This document shows, one piece after another, positions 24,556 through 37,215 of a stretch of DNA of 64,000 nucleotides (positions within the stretch are counted from its first letter, which is position 1; each line of letters begins with the position of its first letter). The DNA lies in assembly GCF_000002235.5 (NCBI RefSeq), contig NW_022145594.1, positions 19,384,412-19,448,411 of the forward strand. Reading direction: 5' to 3'. The stretch comes from Strongylocentrotus purpuratus. Taxonomy: Eukaryota; Echinodermata; Echinoidea; Camarodonta; Strongylocentrotidae. Below the pieces are notes generated by a model. It did no database searches and was not told the origin of the DNA. It was given only the letters and a program-made list of their open reading frames with translations. The position numbers and the translations under genes were made by a program.

Positions 24556-25117
24556 AGGGATAGTTGAGTTCTGTTGCAGAGGGCGCTACACAAAATAATT
24601 TCTTTGCGAGATAATGAAAAACTGAGTGTCAAATTTGAAAAAACAATTTAAATGACAAAAAAAAAATCATCTTTGTTTGATCAAAATCGGTTCAGAGATG
24701 GCTGAAATATCCATAAATATAACGATTTCTAATACCTCTGTACTACCACAAATATTAGATAATTTGAAAAAGCCGTTGGAAAAACAAAATAGCGCAATTT
24801 ACGTTGTATTTCAGCCAATGCCGATGTTGGCTTTTTTTGTAGGCATTTTCGTGTTGGTTTGGTACGCACAACCAGCCGGCCCATGTATTGTTATTTTTAA
24901 TTAAATAATTAATTAACGGTCACCATATTTTTGTTAAAGTGGAGCTGAATTGGTATGATCGTATTGGCTAAATTTCACACATTTTGGGATCTAAAATTAC
25001 CTTCATAGCAAATTTAGGTTCTAATAGGGCACTAGAAATGTCATAGATAACAATAAGAGCAATAACCATGCACTTTGAAGGCATTTGTGGTCTGAAAAAC
25101 AGAACTCAACTATCCCT
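24556..25117. mobile_element. MITE with TTAA target site
   Basis: The termini AGGGATAGTTGAGTTCTGTT and its inverse are flanked by TTAA on both sides (24552-24555 and 25118-25121). The 562-bp interior has no coding frame. A TTAA duplication is characteristic of the piggyBac and Kolobok superfamilies; the terminal bases do not decide between them. Confidence 0.85.
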
Positions 25118-25121
25118 TTAA

Positions 25122-26610
25122 TGTAGTACCATTCTTTTTTGCAAAACGGAATTGTAAGAAACAGTTTGGAGAATATATGTTGTAATCATTCAAAAAATAT
25201 AAATTCCAGTGCTTGTATAAAGGTGTGTAAGTTTCACCTTCATTATTCAGAATCATAGATGGTACAGGTAAATCTCACATGCAGCAAAATAGCCTATAAG
25301 TTTTTTACATAGAAAATGTATAACACTCTCCTAAGAGCTACTGCCGAGTCATCTGAAGTTTATTTAAACAAATTGTTTTACAGACTTCTTGCTCACGTAT
25401 CAAATGGTTGCTGTTACTCAACAGAAATTTTCCCTGTGAAATGATGCATTTTGAGGAAATTACACAGAAGACTTAATAAGATGCACAACATTGTCATGAA
25501 ACAAGTGTGACAGTGTGTGTAAGAGAGAAAAAAAATTATTGGCCAAATGCACCGTTATTGCAGTGGAAGTAAAAAAAAATCACATTTAATTTTTGAATAA
25601 GTTTCAGTTATTTTTGTTGATATTACTTACTGGACAAGGTAAATTGATACTTTTTATAATGCATAACAAGACTCATTAGTACAATGTGTTTTAACCGCAT
25701 AAATATAGTTCCTTGCTTTATTATTATATCTACATATTTTTTTAAAATGTACATTAGTCTGATGGTCATGCATCCAAAGTACATGTGTGTGTGTGATTTT
25801 ACTGCATTACTTTGCTACAGATTTTCAAGGAGTACAGTGTGATGCAGTTTGTAATCCCCCGTAAGTGTAGAGCGTGTTTCACTCAATGTTCACTTTTATG
25901 GTAATCACAAATTTATGATGCAACTGTTTCCTTAAATTACTTTCTTATTTTCTTTTTTTATTGACATACATGTATTCTAAAAGTCTTGATTTCCATGATG
26001 TGCCAAAGACTTTAATGCTACAGTAATTTGTTATAGATAATGTTGTTAACCTGCATAATAATATCATTTTGACAGAAACTACAAAGAAACCACTCTGCAT
26101 TGTTGGTCATGTAGAAAAATGAAATCCCTCCAACTTTTTGTTGTTGTAATTTTCATGTTTCATGCAGGAACTATGCGGGTATATATCGGTTTTATTCAGT
26201 TTCTATTGTTGTCAGAGCAGCAAAGTTAATCACTATTTATTACTTCCAGAATTATAATGCAGCTGTGTTTCTGTTTTCAGTACTCCACTTTTTTATATAT
26301 ATTTATTTTACATATTTCAAAAGACATGTACTTTTATTCATGTACCAAAGACAAGTTACAGTACAGTATTACCATGAACCATGCACACCAATGGAGTCTC
26401 TTATTTTGTACAAAATTAAATAGTTTCATGTTGTTGACTACAAATTTGCACTTTATAGTATTATCTTTTAACAACTACTTGTATCTGACTTGAAGTCAAT
26501 TGTTGGATGACTGGAATGTACCAAAGTTCTTAGCAGTTCTTAATTTTTGCATGAAATTCATTACTTACCATTTACATGTAGGTGCCATTAGCATATGTAC
26601 CATTCACAAT
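25122..26610. other. Interior of large element, no recognisable feature
   Basis: AT-rich sequence with TACATGTA-type words and short open frames. No conserved domain or repeat array is seen. Confidence 0.4.
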
Positions 26611-26619
26611 CCACATCCC

Positions 26620-27020
26620 AGGTCGAAAATCCCATAGAGACCAATAGAGACCATTAGAAAAATTCTATTGGTCTCTAATGGTTTCTGTTGGAGTCTATTG
26701 GTTTCTGTTGGACCCATAGAATTGAATCCAATAGAGACCATTCAAACCATCAGAAACCAATAGAAACCAATAGCAACCATAGAATCCAATAGAAATAGAA
26801 ACCAATGGGACCAATAGAAACCAATAGGACCAATAGAAACCAATAAGACCAATATTAACCAATAGGACCAATAGGACCAATAGAAACCAATAAGACCAAT
26901 ATAAACCAATAAGACCAATAGAAACCAATAGAACCAATAGAAACCAATAGAACCGATAGGACCAATAGGACCAATAGAAAACCAATGAGACCAATAGAAA
27001 CCAATAGAAACCAACAGCTT
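26620..27020. repeat. Minisatellite of ACCAATAGAA words
   Basis: Units of 9, 12 and 18 bp built from ACCAATAGA(A)ACCAATAG run nearly without interruption. On the minus strand they translate to Tyr/Trp/Leu-rich frames, which are artefacts. Confidence 0.9.
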
Positions 27021-27409
27021 AATCTATCTCATGCATATTCATGATTACTTTATACGTGTTCACAGAAAATTACATTCATCATAATTTGTTAAGCAACTTA
27101 TGACAATGAACATCAATTTTGTGATTTTTATTTTCTTTCGGCAACTAATGACCAATAGATTATTTGTTTAATCATGTTACAATTTCATTCACGTTTTAGC
27201 AATATATATATTGATTATAATGATTACTAACCAAGAAAAAATTCATGTATTTTTATTATATAGAATAGTACAAGCCTTCAGTTATAATAAAGGATATTCT
27301 TAAACTCACTTCAAGTGATCTATGTGATGAAGTTAATGCAATTGAGATTAGAATATACTTTTTTTGGTGGACAGTTGGTAAAATCGATTTTGATTTATCA
27401 TTATTGATT

Positions 27410-27800
27410 TACCAATAGAAGCCATTGGAATTTTGGTTTCAATAGGGAATTCAGAATATGGGAACATTAGAAACCCATAGAAAGATCTCTAATGGACCAA
27501 CAGGAACCCATAGAAAATATCTAATGGACCAACAGAAACCCATCATAGAAGAAAATATCTAATGGACCAACAGAAACCCATAGAAGACATGGGTGGATGC
27601 TGGTCCAATAGAAGCTTTCTGTTGGTCCATCAGCATTTCTTTCTGTGGGTTTGTGTTGGTCCAATAGATATTTTCTAATGGTTTCTGTGGGTCCATCATT
27701 TCACTTTCCCTATTGAAACCATTAGACACCAATAGCTCTAATGGTTTCTGATGGTCCAATAGGATCGGATCCTAATGGAATTTCGACCTGGGATTGTTCT
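27410..27800. repeat. Minisatellite of GGACCAACAGAAACCCATAG words
   Basis: CTAATGGACCAACAGAAACC units are followed by the inverted form (TTTCTGTTGGTCC, GGTTTCTGTGGG), making an imperfect foldback around 27600. Confidence 0.8.
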
Positions 27801-27849
27801 CCCATAGGTCTACTGTTATCATTCAATGCAACCACTGGCATAACATAAC

Positions 27850-28670
27850 ATTCTCAATCTACCATTTATTGTGACATACCATTGGTAAACCATTCACCAA
27901 CCACCATTGACCTACCATTGACAAACCATTTACCATCCACGTTTGGTCTTTTCATTGGTATACCATTCACTGTCTACCATTCGTGTACCATTGGCAGGCC
28001 AATGGTGGATGGTCAATGGTAGGCCAATGGTGAATGGTGAATGGTAGGCCAATGGTCAATGGTGAATGGTAGGCCAATGGTGAATGGTGAATGGTAGGCC
28101 AATGGTGGATGGTAAATGGTAGGCCAATGGTGGATGGTGAATGGTAGGCCAATGGTGAATGGTAAATGGTAGGCCAATGGTGAATGGTGAATGGTGAATG
28201 GTAGGCCAATGGTGGATGGTAAATGGTAAGCCAGTGGTGAATGGTATGTGACTGGTATGTCAATGGTCAATGGTAGATTAATGGTACAAAATTTGCATAT
28301 TTCATATTCAAATTTCAATGGTGAATGGTATTCCAATGGTGAATGGTAGAATAATTGTAACAAATTTGCATATTTCATATTCAAATTTCAATGGTGAATG
28401 GTATTCCAATGGTGAATGGTAGAATAATTGTAACAAATTTGCATATTTTATATTCAAATTTCAATGTGTCAATGGTACCATTCATCTACCATTGGTGATT
28501 ATGCAAATGAGCGTCCAAAAAAATATTATTAGGTTGATATGGTTGAATGCAATTTCACTGGTAGATGAATGGTGCCCAATGGTACGTTGCGAGCGTAATC
28601 TCAATGGTATCCGAATGGTATTTTCAGTGGTACTTCTGAATGGTATACCATTGGTATACCATTGAACATT
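27850..28670. repeat. Minisatellite of AATGGTGAATGGTAGGCC words
   Basis: From about 27995 to 28235, GGCCAATGG(TGAATGG)nTA units of 18 to 27 bp dominate. Flanking stretches carry the inverted ACCATT form (27860-27990), and longer units with TTTGCATATTTCATATTCAA (28285-28460) follow. Confidence 0.9.
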
Positions 28671-29518
28671 TTTTTGTAAGGGTGGCAACCAAGCTGAATT
28701 TACTTCAATACCCATCTAGAACATGAATCAACAAAAAAAAACTTGTACTTATCAACTTGTCCAGGTCTGAAAAATTTATACAGGACTAAATTGAAAAGGG
28801 GCGATTTTGGCTCATTTGTAAAGCTTTTCACGTCAGTGCGCGGTGTGTTTGAAGACTTTGGGTGGTATTGGGAAAGCGGCCTAAGTTAAATCAGTGGACT
28901 AAACCTGGTTTAAACCATGGACTAACTTTTTTGCTATTCTCGAAGGTGGACTAAAGATAAGCCAGGCTTAAATACGTCATAGTTCGGCCTATCTTTAGTC
29001 CGCTCAGAGGGCAGGTTTAAATACGTCATAGTTCGGACTAGCTTCGCGTGACGTCACGTTTTAGTTAAATCGACTGTCCGCGGAGAGTGAACGGTAAGTT
29101 TTGCATTTGAATTTTTATATTTGATAACAAGTTACACTCTTTTGTATGGTTAAGCGCTCATGAAAGTTACACCAGCTAATAAAGTATTTTTGTTACTTTC
29201 ATGTTGCTGTACTGGTGATAATCTAAAATGCTTTTAACTGAATAAATTTTGGGGAAACTTGGTAAATGTTCATGGTGTTCGCAGACCAGTCCCATACGTG
29301 CACATAATTGCCGGTTAACATTTCGTTTCCTGAGATTGAGCAATTTTTTACCAGGAAATTTTTTCTTGGCACTATTGTACTTTCGTACGCATATAACACA
29401 TTAACACCACCTTAAAACTATCATTGCTAGATGTAGAAACTACTTTTATAGTGGATTTTCGAGACGCTGTTGCCTAAAAAAAAGTGGACTAGCACTAGAC
29501 CTTAATCTAGATCTAGCT

Positions 29519-29615
29519 GTCTCTTTCGTTCGTTAGCCTCTGATTTGGGTAGGGTCAGTTCCTCTCTTTCAGGAGCCGACCCTACCCAAATCAGAGGCTA
29601 ACTAACGAAAGAGAC
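29519..29615. repeat. Hairpin with 38-bp arms
   Basis: The left arm 29519-29556 (GTCTCTTTCGTTCGTTAG onward) is the inverse of 29578-29615 with one mismatch; the loop is 21 bases. It lies inside the Harbinger element. Confidence 0.95.
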
Positions 29616-30029
29616 ATAAATTTCTGTCTGGTATCACCTCTGCCTGAGCTGCAGTGCTAGTTGTGGCTGTTGGTGCGATAATTTTCTACAGGATGATGAT
29701 GATTTTCATAACCACCCCCCCCCAAGAAAAATATATTTTTTAAACAATATTACGACCTAGATCTAGATCTAAATTTCATCAATAAGAGTCTTGTCTAGAC
29801 AGGTCTAATAGAAATTGAAATTGAAGCTTCCTTTTTTTGACATACATTTCTTGATAATTTAACAGTAGTTTTGTCTAGTATTAATAATAATATTAGTTAG
29901 TAAACTACAGCGAAAGAGAAATTGTAATTTCTTATCAAATATCAACATATTTTTCATCTTGATTTTCAGCTATTTCAGGTTCTTTTCAATTGATGCATGG
30001 GGATGAAAAAAGAAATCCTCTTCCAAGCT

Positions 30030-30250
30030 ACGGTGTCCCGCCTTGTGAAGTCCATCTCAATAGCCATTGCCAGGAGATGGGAGCAATACATATCGATTCC
30101 TTCAACAACAGAGGCAGTACTGCAGAGTGCAGACCCAACATGAATTGAATAATTACTGCCATTTCCCTGGCGTTAATATGGTCGGTACTATTGATTGCAC
30201 ACACATAGGCATCTCCAAGCCAGTTGGCCCAACACCAGTTATTTCCTGAG
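30030..30250 (+). pseudogene. Harbinger (HARBI1-like) transposase fragment
   Basis: One frame reads TVSRLVKSISIAIARRWEQY and then ISIPSTTEAVLQ. After a frameshift near 30150, another reads FPGVNMVGTIDCTHIGI and then KPVGP. The second block is the first catalytic strand of the DDE nuclease (the G-x-IDxTHI box, with the catalytic Asp kept). The rest of the catalytic domain is missing, so the protein is inactive. Confidence 0.85.
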
Positions 30251-32259
30251 CAGCAAAAATAGATACTCCATTTTTCTTGGAAAGTCTGCTGGTGAGTAAA
30301 GCTGTAATTACGCCTAATTTTTGTAAACTAAATCATGTTTATACAATTTTTATTAAAAAGATCTGCCGATTTTATGAATCTGCAGATGTGTCTACAAATA
30401 CATTATGAAGTGATTTAAAATTGTTTTTTCTGATGAATGTAGGTGCAATCTACACCCAAATTTTTATTCATTTTACATCGGCACGAGCTAATATTTTCAG
30501 CTCGATTGCCATGGCTACCAGTCACTCCTGAAAGTGACAGCTTGGCCTAGACTTTTGGGCGGAACTGTCTCTGAAAATAAGACACAAATAATCATCAGCT
30601 GATTAACTACTTTCAAATTTGGGTCAGAAGAAAATTCAAACCTACCACTAACAATTCTGAACCATATAAGACTTAGAGACCTACAGACTGCAGTACAGTA
30701 CAGTGCAGTACATTTTCATTTTACTTTTTCTCCTTTCACGAAGCTCATTTTGGGAGATAACATAAACAAAGACAATATTTGGTCTAATGTTAGATTGAAA
30801 TATAATGGAAAAGTTGGGCTCTAACGATTAGGGCCTTGTCAAATCTACATTCCAGGCTGCGTTTACATCTAGGTTAGGCCAACTGTCGGCTGGTTATCTA
30901 AGTAAGATGTAGACCTCTAAACTTGATTTTTAGGAAAGGGACTAACTTGGCTATAGACTTTAACTAATTTGGGATTTCTTAGGCCATGACATGGCAAGTA
31001 AAACTTGGTGCAAGCACATTTATGAGATAGTACTGTAAGAATGTGTATGTTTGTTCTTGACTTCAACAGAGATACCGGTAGTCATTCTGTAAATCAATGA
31101 TTAATAGTTACTGAGTGGGGAGGGGGTGCCTAGTCACTGCCTACATGAAAGGCGCCTTAAAAGTTAGAATATGTTTGACACTATAACTAAGACCAATTAT
31201 CAATGGAGTAGATCTTTGATATTTTAATGAGGTCTAAACCTTTTAATTTTTGTTTCAGGATGATGTTCTTCTTCAGTAAAATAAATGAAGGCAAATTCCC
31301 TGATAATTGAGACAAATTCAGAGAGAGGAAGGAGAACTACTGAGCTGCTGAATTTCTGACAGGTAGGCTGTACGAATAAGTTGTTGTTTGTATGCCCAGG
31401 TACTTCAATGATGGCATTTGTGCATTCACATTTTTTCCATCAATACTTTCATGTAATTAATTATGCACTCCACTTTTACCACAATGTGCATGGAAGTCCA
31501 CTTTGGTCAAAATGTACATGCAAGACCTTTTCAATGTTTAACAGAAATAGGTTTCAATGTGCTTCCTTTCATTTTTTTCTCTTTTCATTCAAAAGACATA
31601 CTTGCAAGGACTATAAAGTTTTACTAAGTCTCTACAATGAACCAGACTCCATCTGATGTAACTGTGACTGCATGGGGATCAAAACCTTTGTATTATAATC
31701 CTCATAACATGAGGCTATGATGGTAACAAACAAGCAACCATTGATAAAAATCCTGATATGTCCTTGTTGTGTGTGTGAACCACAAAGCAACCATCACTCA
31801 AAGGATGTTTTTATGTACATCAGATGTTCATTGTTTCAATGGAAAAATTGTGATTTTGAGTCATTTAAGAAATCATGTTTTATAATGTGTGTTATAATAT
31901 AGTGCGAGTCATGATATAACAGATTCCCTGCAAAAGAAATACGGCTCAAAAGTAGAGTATGCTTTGTTTTAAAAAAATGGGAAAAGTAATGTAACAAATA
32001 CATAACATTGAATTCTAATAATTTCAAGTAGCAGATTATGAGGCTATTGGAGCTTAATATTTGACCTTCAATTTTATAATCGTATTCATCGTGAATTACA
32101 ATCTTTTCTGTTTTAAGAAAAATAAAGAAATTGAACATAATTGTTGATATGTCATATACAATATTCCTTTCATATCTTTTGATTTTAAGTGTGCATACTG
32201 TTGGGTTCATTAAATTATACATAGAAAAAGTCTGGAAATAGAACAGTGAGAGAACAGAA

Positions 32260-32379
32260 AGCGAGCGAGAGAGAGAGAGAGAGAGAGATAGAGTAGAAGA
32301 GAAAGGGAACCAAATGAGAAAGAACAATTTAATGGTGAGAGATGTCATGAAAATGAGAAATAAACAATGATGTGAGATA

Positions 32380-32417
<38 letters not shown>

Positions 32418-32425
32418 TGGAGATA
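32260..32425. repeat. GA and GT microsatellites
   Basis: GAGA repeats at 32265-32288 and a GT run followed by a GA run at 32380-32416. Confidence 0.95.
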
Positions 32426-32449
32426 GGGAGAAAGAGTTGGGGGGTGGGG

Positions 32450-32980
32450 GACAGTGCCCCCCTTTTCAAATGCCTCTTTTTATATTGGAAAGTGCCCTTT
32501 TAACTTTGTAAGAAGTGTCCCTTTTTCCATAGGAAAAGTGCCCCTTCCCCTTTTCACCTCTGATAAGTGCACCTTTAATTTTGACACGCGCCCCTTTTCC
32601 TTTGACAAGTTTCCATTTTCCTTTGCAATAAGTGTCAATTTTCCATTGTTATAAGTGCCCTTTAAATCTCTAGTAAGTGCTCTTTTTCAGGTACGAGAAG
32701 TGCCCCTTTTCACTTTTGATAATTGCCCTATATTAATATGAGAGGTGCCCCTATTAACAAAATTATCGGTGCCCCTTTTCTTTCAACAAATGCACATTTC
32801 CTTTATTGTAAGTGCCTCTTTTTCATTCTCATAAGTGCCCCTTTTAAAATATGTTCAATGCCCCTTTTCAGGTGCGATATGTGACCATTTTCACCTCTGA
32901 TATTTTCCCTTTTTAACAATGATACAATTCCAGCAAATGCCCTTTTTGTTGGTGCTGCCTCCCGCTTTGAAATCGCTCTG
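32450..32980. repeat. AAGTGCCCCTTTT minisatellite, right locus
   Basis: Units of 25-35 bp with AAGTGCCCCTTTTC alternate with degenerate spacers. This is the reverse complement of the repeat at 3.1-3.9 kb. Confidence 0.75.
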
Positions 32981-33515
32981 CCGCCCCTGGACGTCATATT
33001 GCTCAAGTTGTCAAGGTGATGCATCCTCTCCACACTGCGCGCATCCATTGTCTTAGTGCATTGTGATGTCGCAGCTTCGGTACTGAGCATGTGCAGAAAC
33101 TGTCACCATGGTGAATGATCCATGGACTAAAGATAGTACATGTACTAACTTAAACCAGGGGTTTAAACCATGGATCAGTTAGTCCACCTTTCGAGAAATG
33201 AAAATGACTTAGTTCAGCGGCCTAAGTTAAGCCTGGCTCAACTAATCCACGGACTAAGTTAGGCCAGGTTTAACTTGGGCCGCTTTCGAGAATACCACCC
33301 TTTGATGCTTAAGTGAACGGGTAAAATCCGAATGTAGTGCATCAAACAAATTTTCAGATTAAGTACTCCATCCTTACTATAATTTGTCTGCCAGAGTTGT
33401 TAAAAGAAAAATTATTTCCTGACAAAAATTCAATATTTTAGTATAATGCGCTAATTTGTGCATGTTTTAGTGTCCCGTTTATGTAATCCATGATTTACAA
33501 TCTTCAATAACATGA

Positions 33516-33674
33516 GCCCGAATTTGCAAAGGAGGTTTATCGACAAACCTTGGTTTTCGTACGTCATATAACGCGTTTTTACGCGTTTTCTACAAACCTG
33601 GTTTGTAAAGAACAAAAGGAGGTTTGGCGAAACAAAAGGAGGTTTGTCGACAAACCTCCTTTGTGAATTCGGGC
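33516..33674. mobile_element. 159-bp MITE with CATGA duplication
   Basis: The termini GCCCGAATT and AAAGGAGGTTT are inverted at the other end, and CATGA flanks both sides (33511-33515 and 33675-33679). Internal AGGAGGTTTGTCGACAAACC words repeat. There is no coding potential. Confidence 0.8.
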
Positions 33675-34161
33675 CATGATGTTTGCTAATGCGTGTTTTC
33701 GCGTGTTTTTGTATTTTTGACGTTAAAAAAAGGATGAAATTACACAAGTTTGTGTTCGCATTGTTCTACTCTTTACACATCAACAATGGATGAGAAATCA
33801 TTGAAAGGGACAGCGAACAGTTGCTGAGATACCATTTCCTAATGTAGACATTCTAAATCCTGAAATTTAATGCGCTCTTTTATCTCACCGCCTGGTCAAC
33901 ATTTGCAGATTAGCGCATAACTTTTCGGCGGCTTGGAGCATGGGGTCAAAGGAGAGCGGCTTGATTCCTGTCGTTCTCTATCACGTCCCTGGTCTGACAT
34001 TCTTGGACTTAACCCTACAGACCAATCTCTGAAGAACATTATTTGTCTGCGGTACGATTGTATAGCAGGCAAATGTATTTTTGTTTTGTTAATGAATGCA
34101 TACTTATGTTCGGTTCGGGGCCGTTGCCCCGGTTGAATGAAATTTACATAGGGTGTGACAT

Positions 34162-34482
34162 CAATAGACCATTTTCGTAATGTAATCAAATTGAATGCAC
34201 AAGTCTTTGTGAAGTGCCTCAATACAAATAATTTAATTCATCTGATAAGAACAATAGTATTTTAATAGACAGAATCCGAACTGCATACATTAGTTGTTGC
34301 CAGGTTGGACAAACATTATGGCTTGACCTACCTAGCAACACTTAATATATGCAGTTGCATTCTGACTATTGAAATACTATTATTCCTATCAGGTGAATGA
34401 AATAATTTGTATTGAGGCACTTCACAAAGATTTATGCATTAAATTTGGTTACATTACGAAAGTGGCCTATTGAATCATTCTA
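34162..34482. repeat. Foldback element with about 100-bp arms
   Basis: The left arm starts TCAATAGACCATTTTCGTAA, the right arm ends with its inverse (TTACGAAAGTGGCCTATTGA). Similarity continues through GTGCCTCAATACAAAT and ATAGTATTT. The core holds further inverted AATGCA/TGCATT words. No target duplication is clear. Confidence 0.85.
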
Positions 34483-35049
34483 GCTTGAGCTTTCAACAAG
34501 ACAACTTTTATTTACAATGAAAATGCAATGTGTGATGTTATGTTACGACATGGATCTTAAGGTTTTCCAGAGCTTTTTTTCTCGTTTAGTTTTACCTCTG
34601 TTGTTTTATAAATCCTAGACCGTGGTTGGTCCAGTTTCCTGCAGGAAACGAGAAGAAATGTTTGTTAAACATCCATACTGGATAAACGGCCGGCTCCCAG
34701 TTGTCGTTGTCAGGCTATCCCACAATTATTAAAGTGTATTATTGTGTTATTTGTTTGTATTGGGAGTCGAGGGGGATGACAGACTAAATACTATGTGAAG
34801 TTATAGGACAGACTTGGGTTATCTTAAAATGTCTCAACACATAAGTCGGTCAGGGGCAGTACTCTGAAAACTAATGATAAGTCTCAGAGTTTACATACCT
34901 TTAACATACCCCTAAATCGATATTCTGAAAACTATGTTAAGGGTATATAATTTTCAATTAGATAACGCCCTGTGACATGTCCATTTTAATTAATTCTCTA
35001 ATTATAATCACTCATAAACAGTACTCTCAGCCAATCATGTTTCATGTAA

Positions 35050-36055
35050 AGGCCAGGTCCCACTGCACTTACGGATGCAGAGAGGATGTAAAACGTAACA
35101 AAATATTGCCATCCGTTGGAAAACGCTATAATCCGTTGTGTACTCATTGTATACGTGTTTCATACGCTCTATCCATCGAGCATCCGTCCACTGTGATTTC
35201 ATCGGCGCAAAAAGTTTTGAGCTGCACAAAACTTTTCGAACGGATGAACTTCCGCCGTGTACGATTCAAATCCGCGACAAATACGAGCAACAAACGTTCT
35301 ATGTCCGTTATCATTCGTTAAACGTCCGCTGTATCCCCTCTGCATCCTCTGGGCATCCTCGCAACTCACATCCGCTGCAGCTGAAAACGGAAAGAGGGAG
35401 GAAAGATAAGGTACATGGAACGTCTATACATCGTTAGAAGCACGGAAATAGAAAGGATGTAAGCGTATGCATCTCGTATATAAAGTATTCAAAGCTGTCA
35501 TTCACTCCATCCGCTTTCATCCGCTAGGCTGCCGATGAACATCCGTTTAACATCCCCGCTAAATACTACCCACGTCCGTAATTTTCTGTTCTGTTTTCGC
35601 AAATTTTGTCCATTTCTGGAGCGGATGAAAACGGATGGAGCCACCCCCGAAATTGTGCTCGTCCGCTGTGTCCTTTATGCGGTGGTCACAACCCGCCGTA
35701 CTTACAAGTGCGTGCTGTCTACGTGCAAAAACGTGGGCAAAATTTGGGTATCGGTACGTGGTGAGTACCGCCTCCGTACGGATTTGGGAGCACGCAGACA
35801 CACCGTAGCCCTTTTAGTGCACGAGGAACTTTCGCTGCGTTCGGGCTGCGTTCGGGCTACCGATTCACCCCCAGTGCGTGTGACGTGCGTACCCGGTACT
35901 CCTTTCCTGCCTTTGCCACTCCCTCCCTACGTTTTCAGAAAAACGTGGCGGCCGTGGCCTCCCCAAAAACCGTACGGACTAAAAACACGCACGATCGGTT
36001 GTGACCAACGCTTAATGCATACGTTTTGTGTCCATCGGCCAGTGGGACCGGGCCA
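35050..36055 (+). mobile_element. ATCCG-rich inverted-repeat element, copy A
   Basis: The ends are AGGCCAGGTCCCACTG and CAGTGGGACCGGGCCA. The flanks TAA (left) and TTA (right) resemble a decayed 3-bp Harbinger-type duplication. The interior is CpG-richer than its surroundings and saturated with ATCCG/CGGAT words. A 174-codon open frame at 35535-36059 exists, but it resembles no family and shares its DNA with copy B, so I do not call a gene. Confidence 0.8.
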
Positions 36056-37215
36056 TTAGATTGGGCGTACAGCTATGTAATTATAGTGCATATTTATTGA
36101 GCATTTTCAATTCATACGCACTACCTTTGTCCGGGCCTGAAAAGCTTCTTTATTCCTTTCTTTTCTGTGTTTCCTATGTTTTTTTATGTTCAAAGGTTGT
36201 TAATTCAAAAATTCGTATTGCAGTTTTTATACAAACCACAAAGGGAAAATCTCAGGAAAGAAAACCTCAACTTCATTTGATTTATTAATAGACCAATGTA
36301 AAATACTTAAAAGACTCCTAGACCAACGGCAACGTTATTTCTACATTAAAGGTTATGTTATCTTTTTCAGAATACTAAAACTATATTTAACTATCATGAC
36401 ATGTCCGCCGTCACGTATGAGGTTTGCGTTAGGATATGATTATGAGCGCGGCACTTTCCTGTCTAAAACTCTGTTAAAGATAATATGTCCCTTTTGCAGC
36501 CGACATCAAATTCTGTACAACTTTGCAGGAATTATGAATATGTCATGTATGTCATATCTGTGAAATTTTAACGTCAGCAGTGTCCTAATATTCAAATTAT
36601 GAAGGGAACCCGTTTACCTGCTAGACTTCACTGTCAGACAATATTGAGTGACAATTAAACTGGCTTTGTTTCTTCTTTGGTAATAACATACATAAAATGA
36701 GCTGTAAAGTGTCCTTGAGCATTTGTCTACATCAATAACACACTTTTAAACTGATTGAATCATTGCGCAGCATAAAACGTACGACCATTTGGTACAATGG
36801 TCTGAAAATCAGACTATCACTTACTAGCTCTATAGCTCTTAAGTCGATTCGACAACTAATAGTCGTTACTTTCCAAGTTTGAGACATTTTCAAGCCCCCC
36901 TTTTTTTAGGGAAGTTCTTAATTAGTATTTACATTCGAATGGTGTCAGGGCTACTACCTTGATTTCCTAAACATTCAGTGTAAGTTTCGTTTGATTATGT
37001 GAGAATTCATTTTTTTTTAAAACCAGAACTCACCTTTATCTTTAAAGGGCCCATGACATCGAAATACAAGTGTATTCCTATTGGTGTGCAGTCCTGCATA
37101 CATCTCATATTTTGATATGTAAACTTCTGAATTTATTTCATAGATTTTAAAATATTTTTTGAAAGATTTGTTTTTTAAACTTGCTAAGCTCCACCCCCAA
37201 AACCTCCAGATCATA

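Larger units (their letters stand above)
20690..28790. mobile_element. Large inverted-repeat element carrying CCAATGG-type minisatellites
   Basis: Inverted arms of about 85 bp flank an 8-kb block: left about 20715-20803, right about 28680-28772. They share AGTTGATAAGTACAAG, then GTTCTAGATGGGTATTG and AGTAAATTCAGCTTGGTTGC, with few differences. Next to the right arm lies CCCTTACAAAAAAA (inverted), also seen at 22029 on the left. Inside are four minisatellites of ATGG/CCAATG words, a 330-bp tandem repeat and a TTAA MITE. No transposase frame is visible. Exact ends and target duplication could not be fixed. Confidence 0.6.
28860..33300 (+). mobile_element. PIF/Harbinger DNA transposon, degraded
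   Basis: Terminal inverted repeats begin GGGTGGTATT and continue as GAAAGCGGCC and AAGTTAAA at both ends, with further inverted similarity for about 150 bp. The flanks are TTT on both sides (28857-28859 and 33301-33303), a 3-bp duplication as expected for Harbinger. A decayed transposase lies at 30030-30250. The interior also holds a strong hairpin (29519-29615), GA/GT microsatellites and the GGGGCACTT minisatellite. Confidence 0.85.

Noticed and set aside
26695..27014. Open frames rich in Tyr, Trp and Leu on the minus strand
   Set aside because: They are read-throughs of the ACCAATAG minisatellite in two frames; no codon bias or domain.
27995..28235. CRISPR-like array
   Set aside because: Units are contiguous and degenerate, with no unique spacers, and the genome is eukaryotic.
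35535..36059. 174-codon open frame in ATCCG element copy A, similar to 118 codons in copy B
   Set aside because: The similarity is explained by near-identical DNA of two element copies; the peptide resembles no family and is framed by repeat words.
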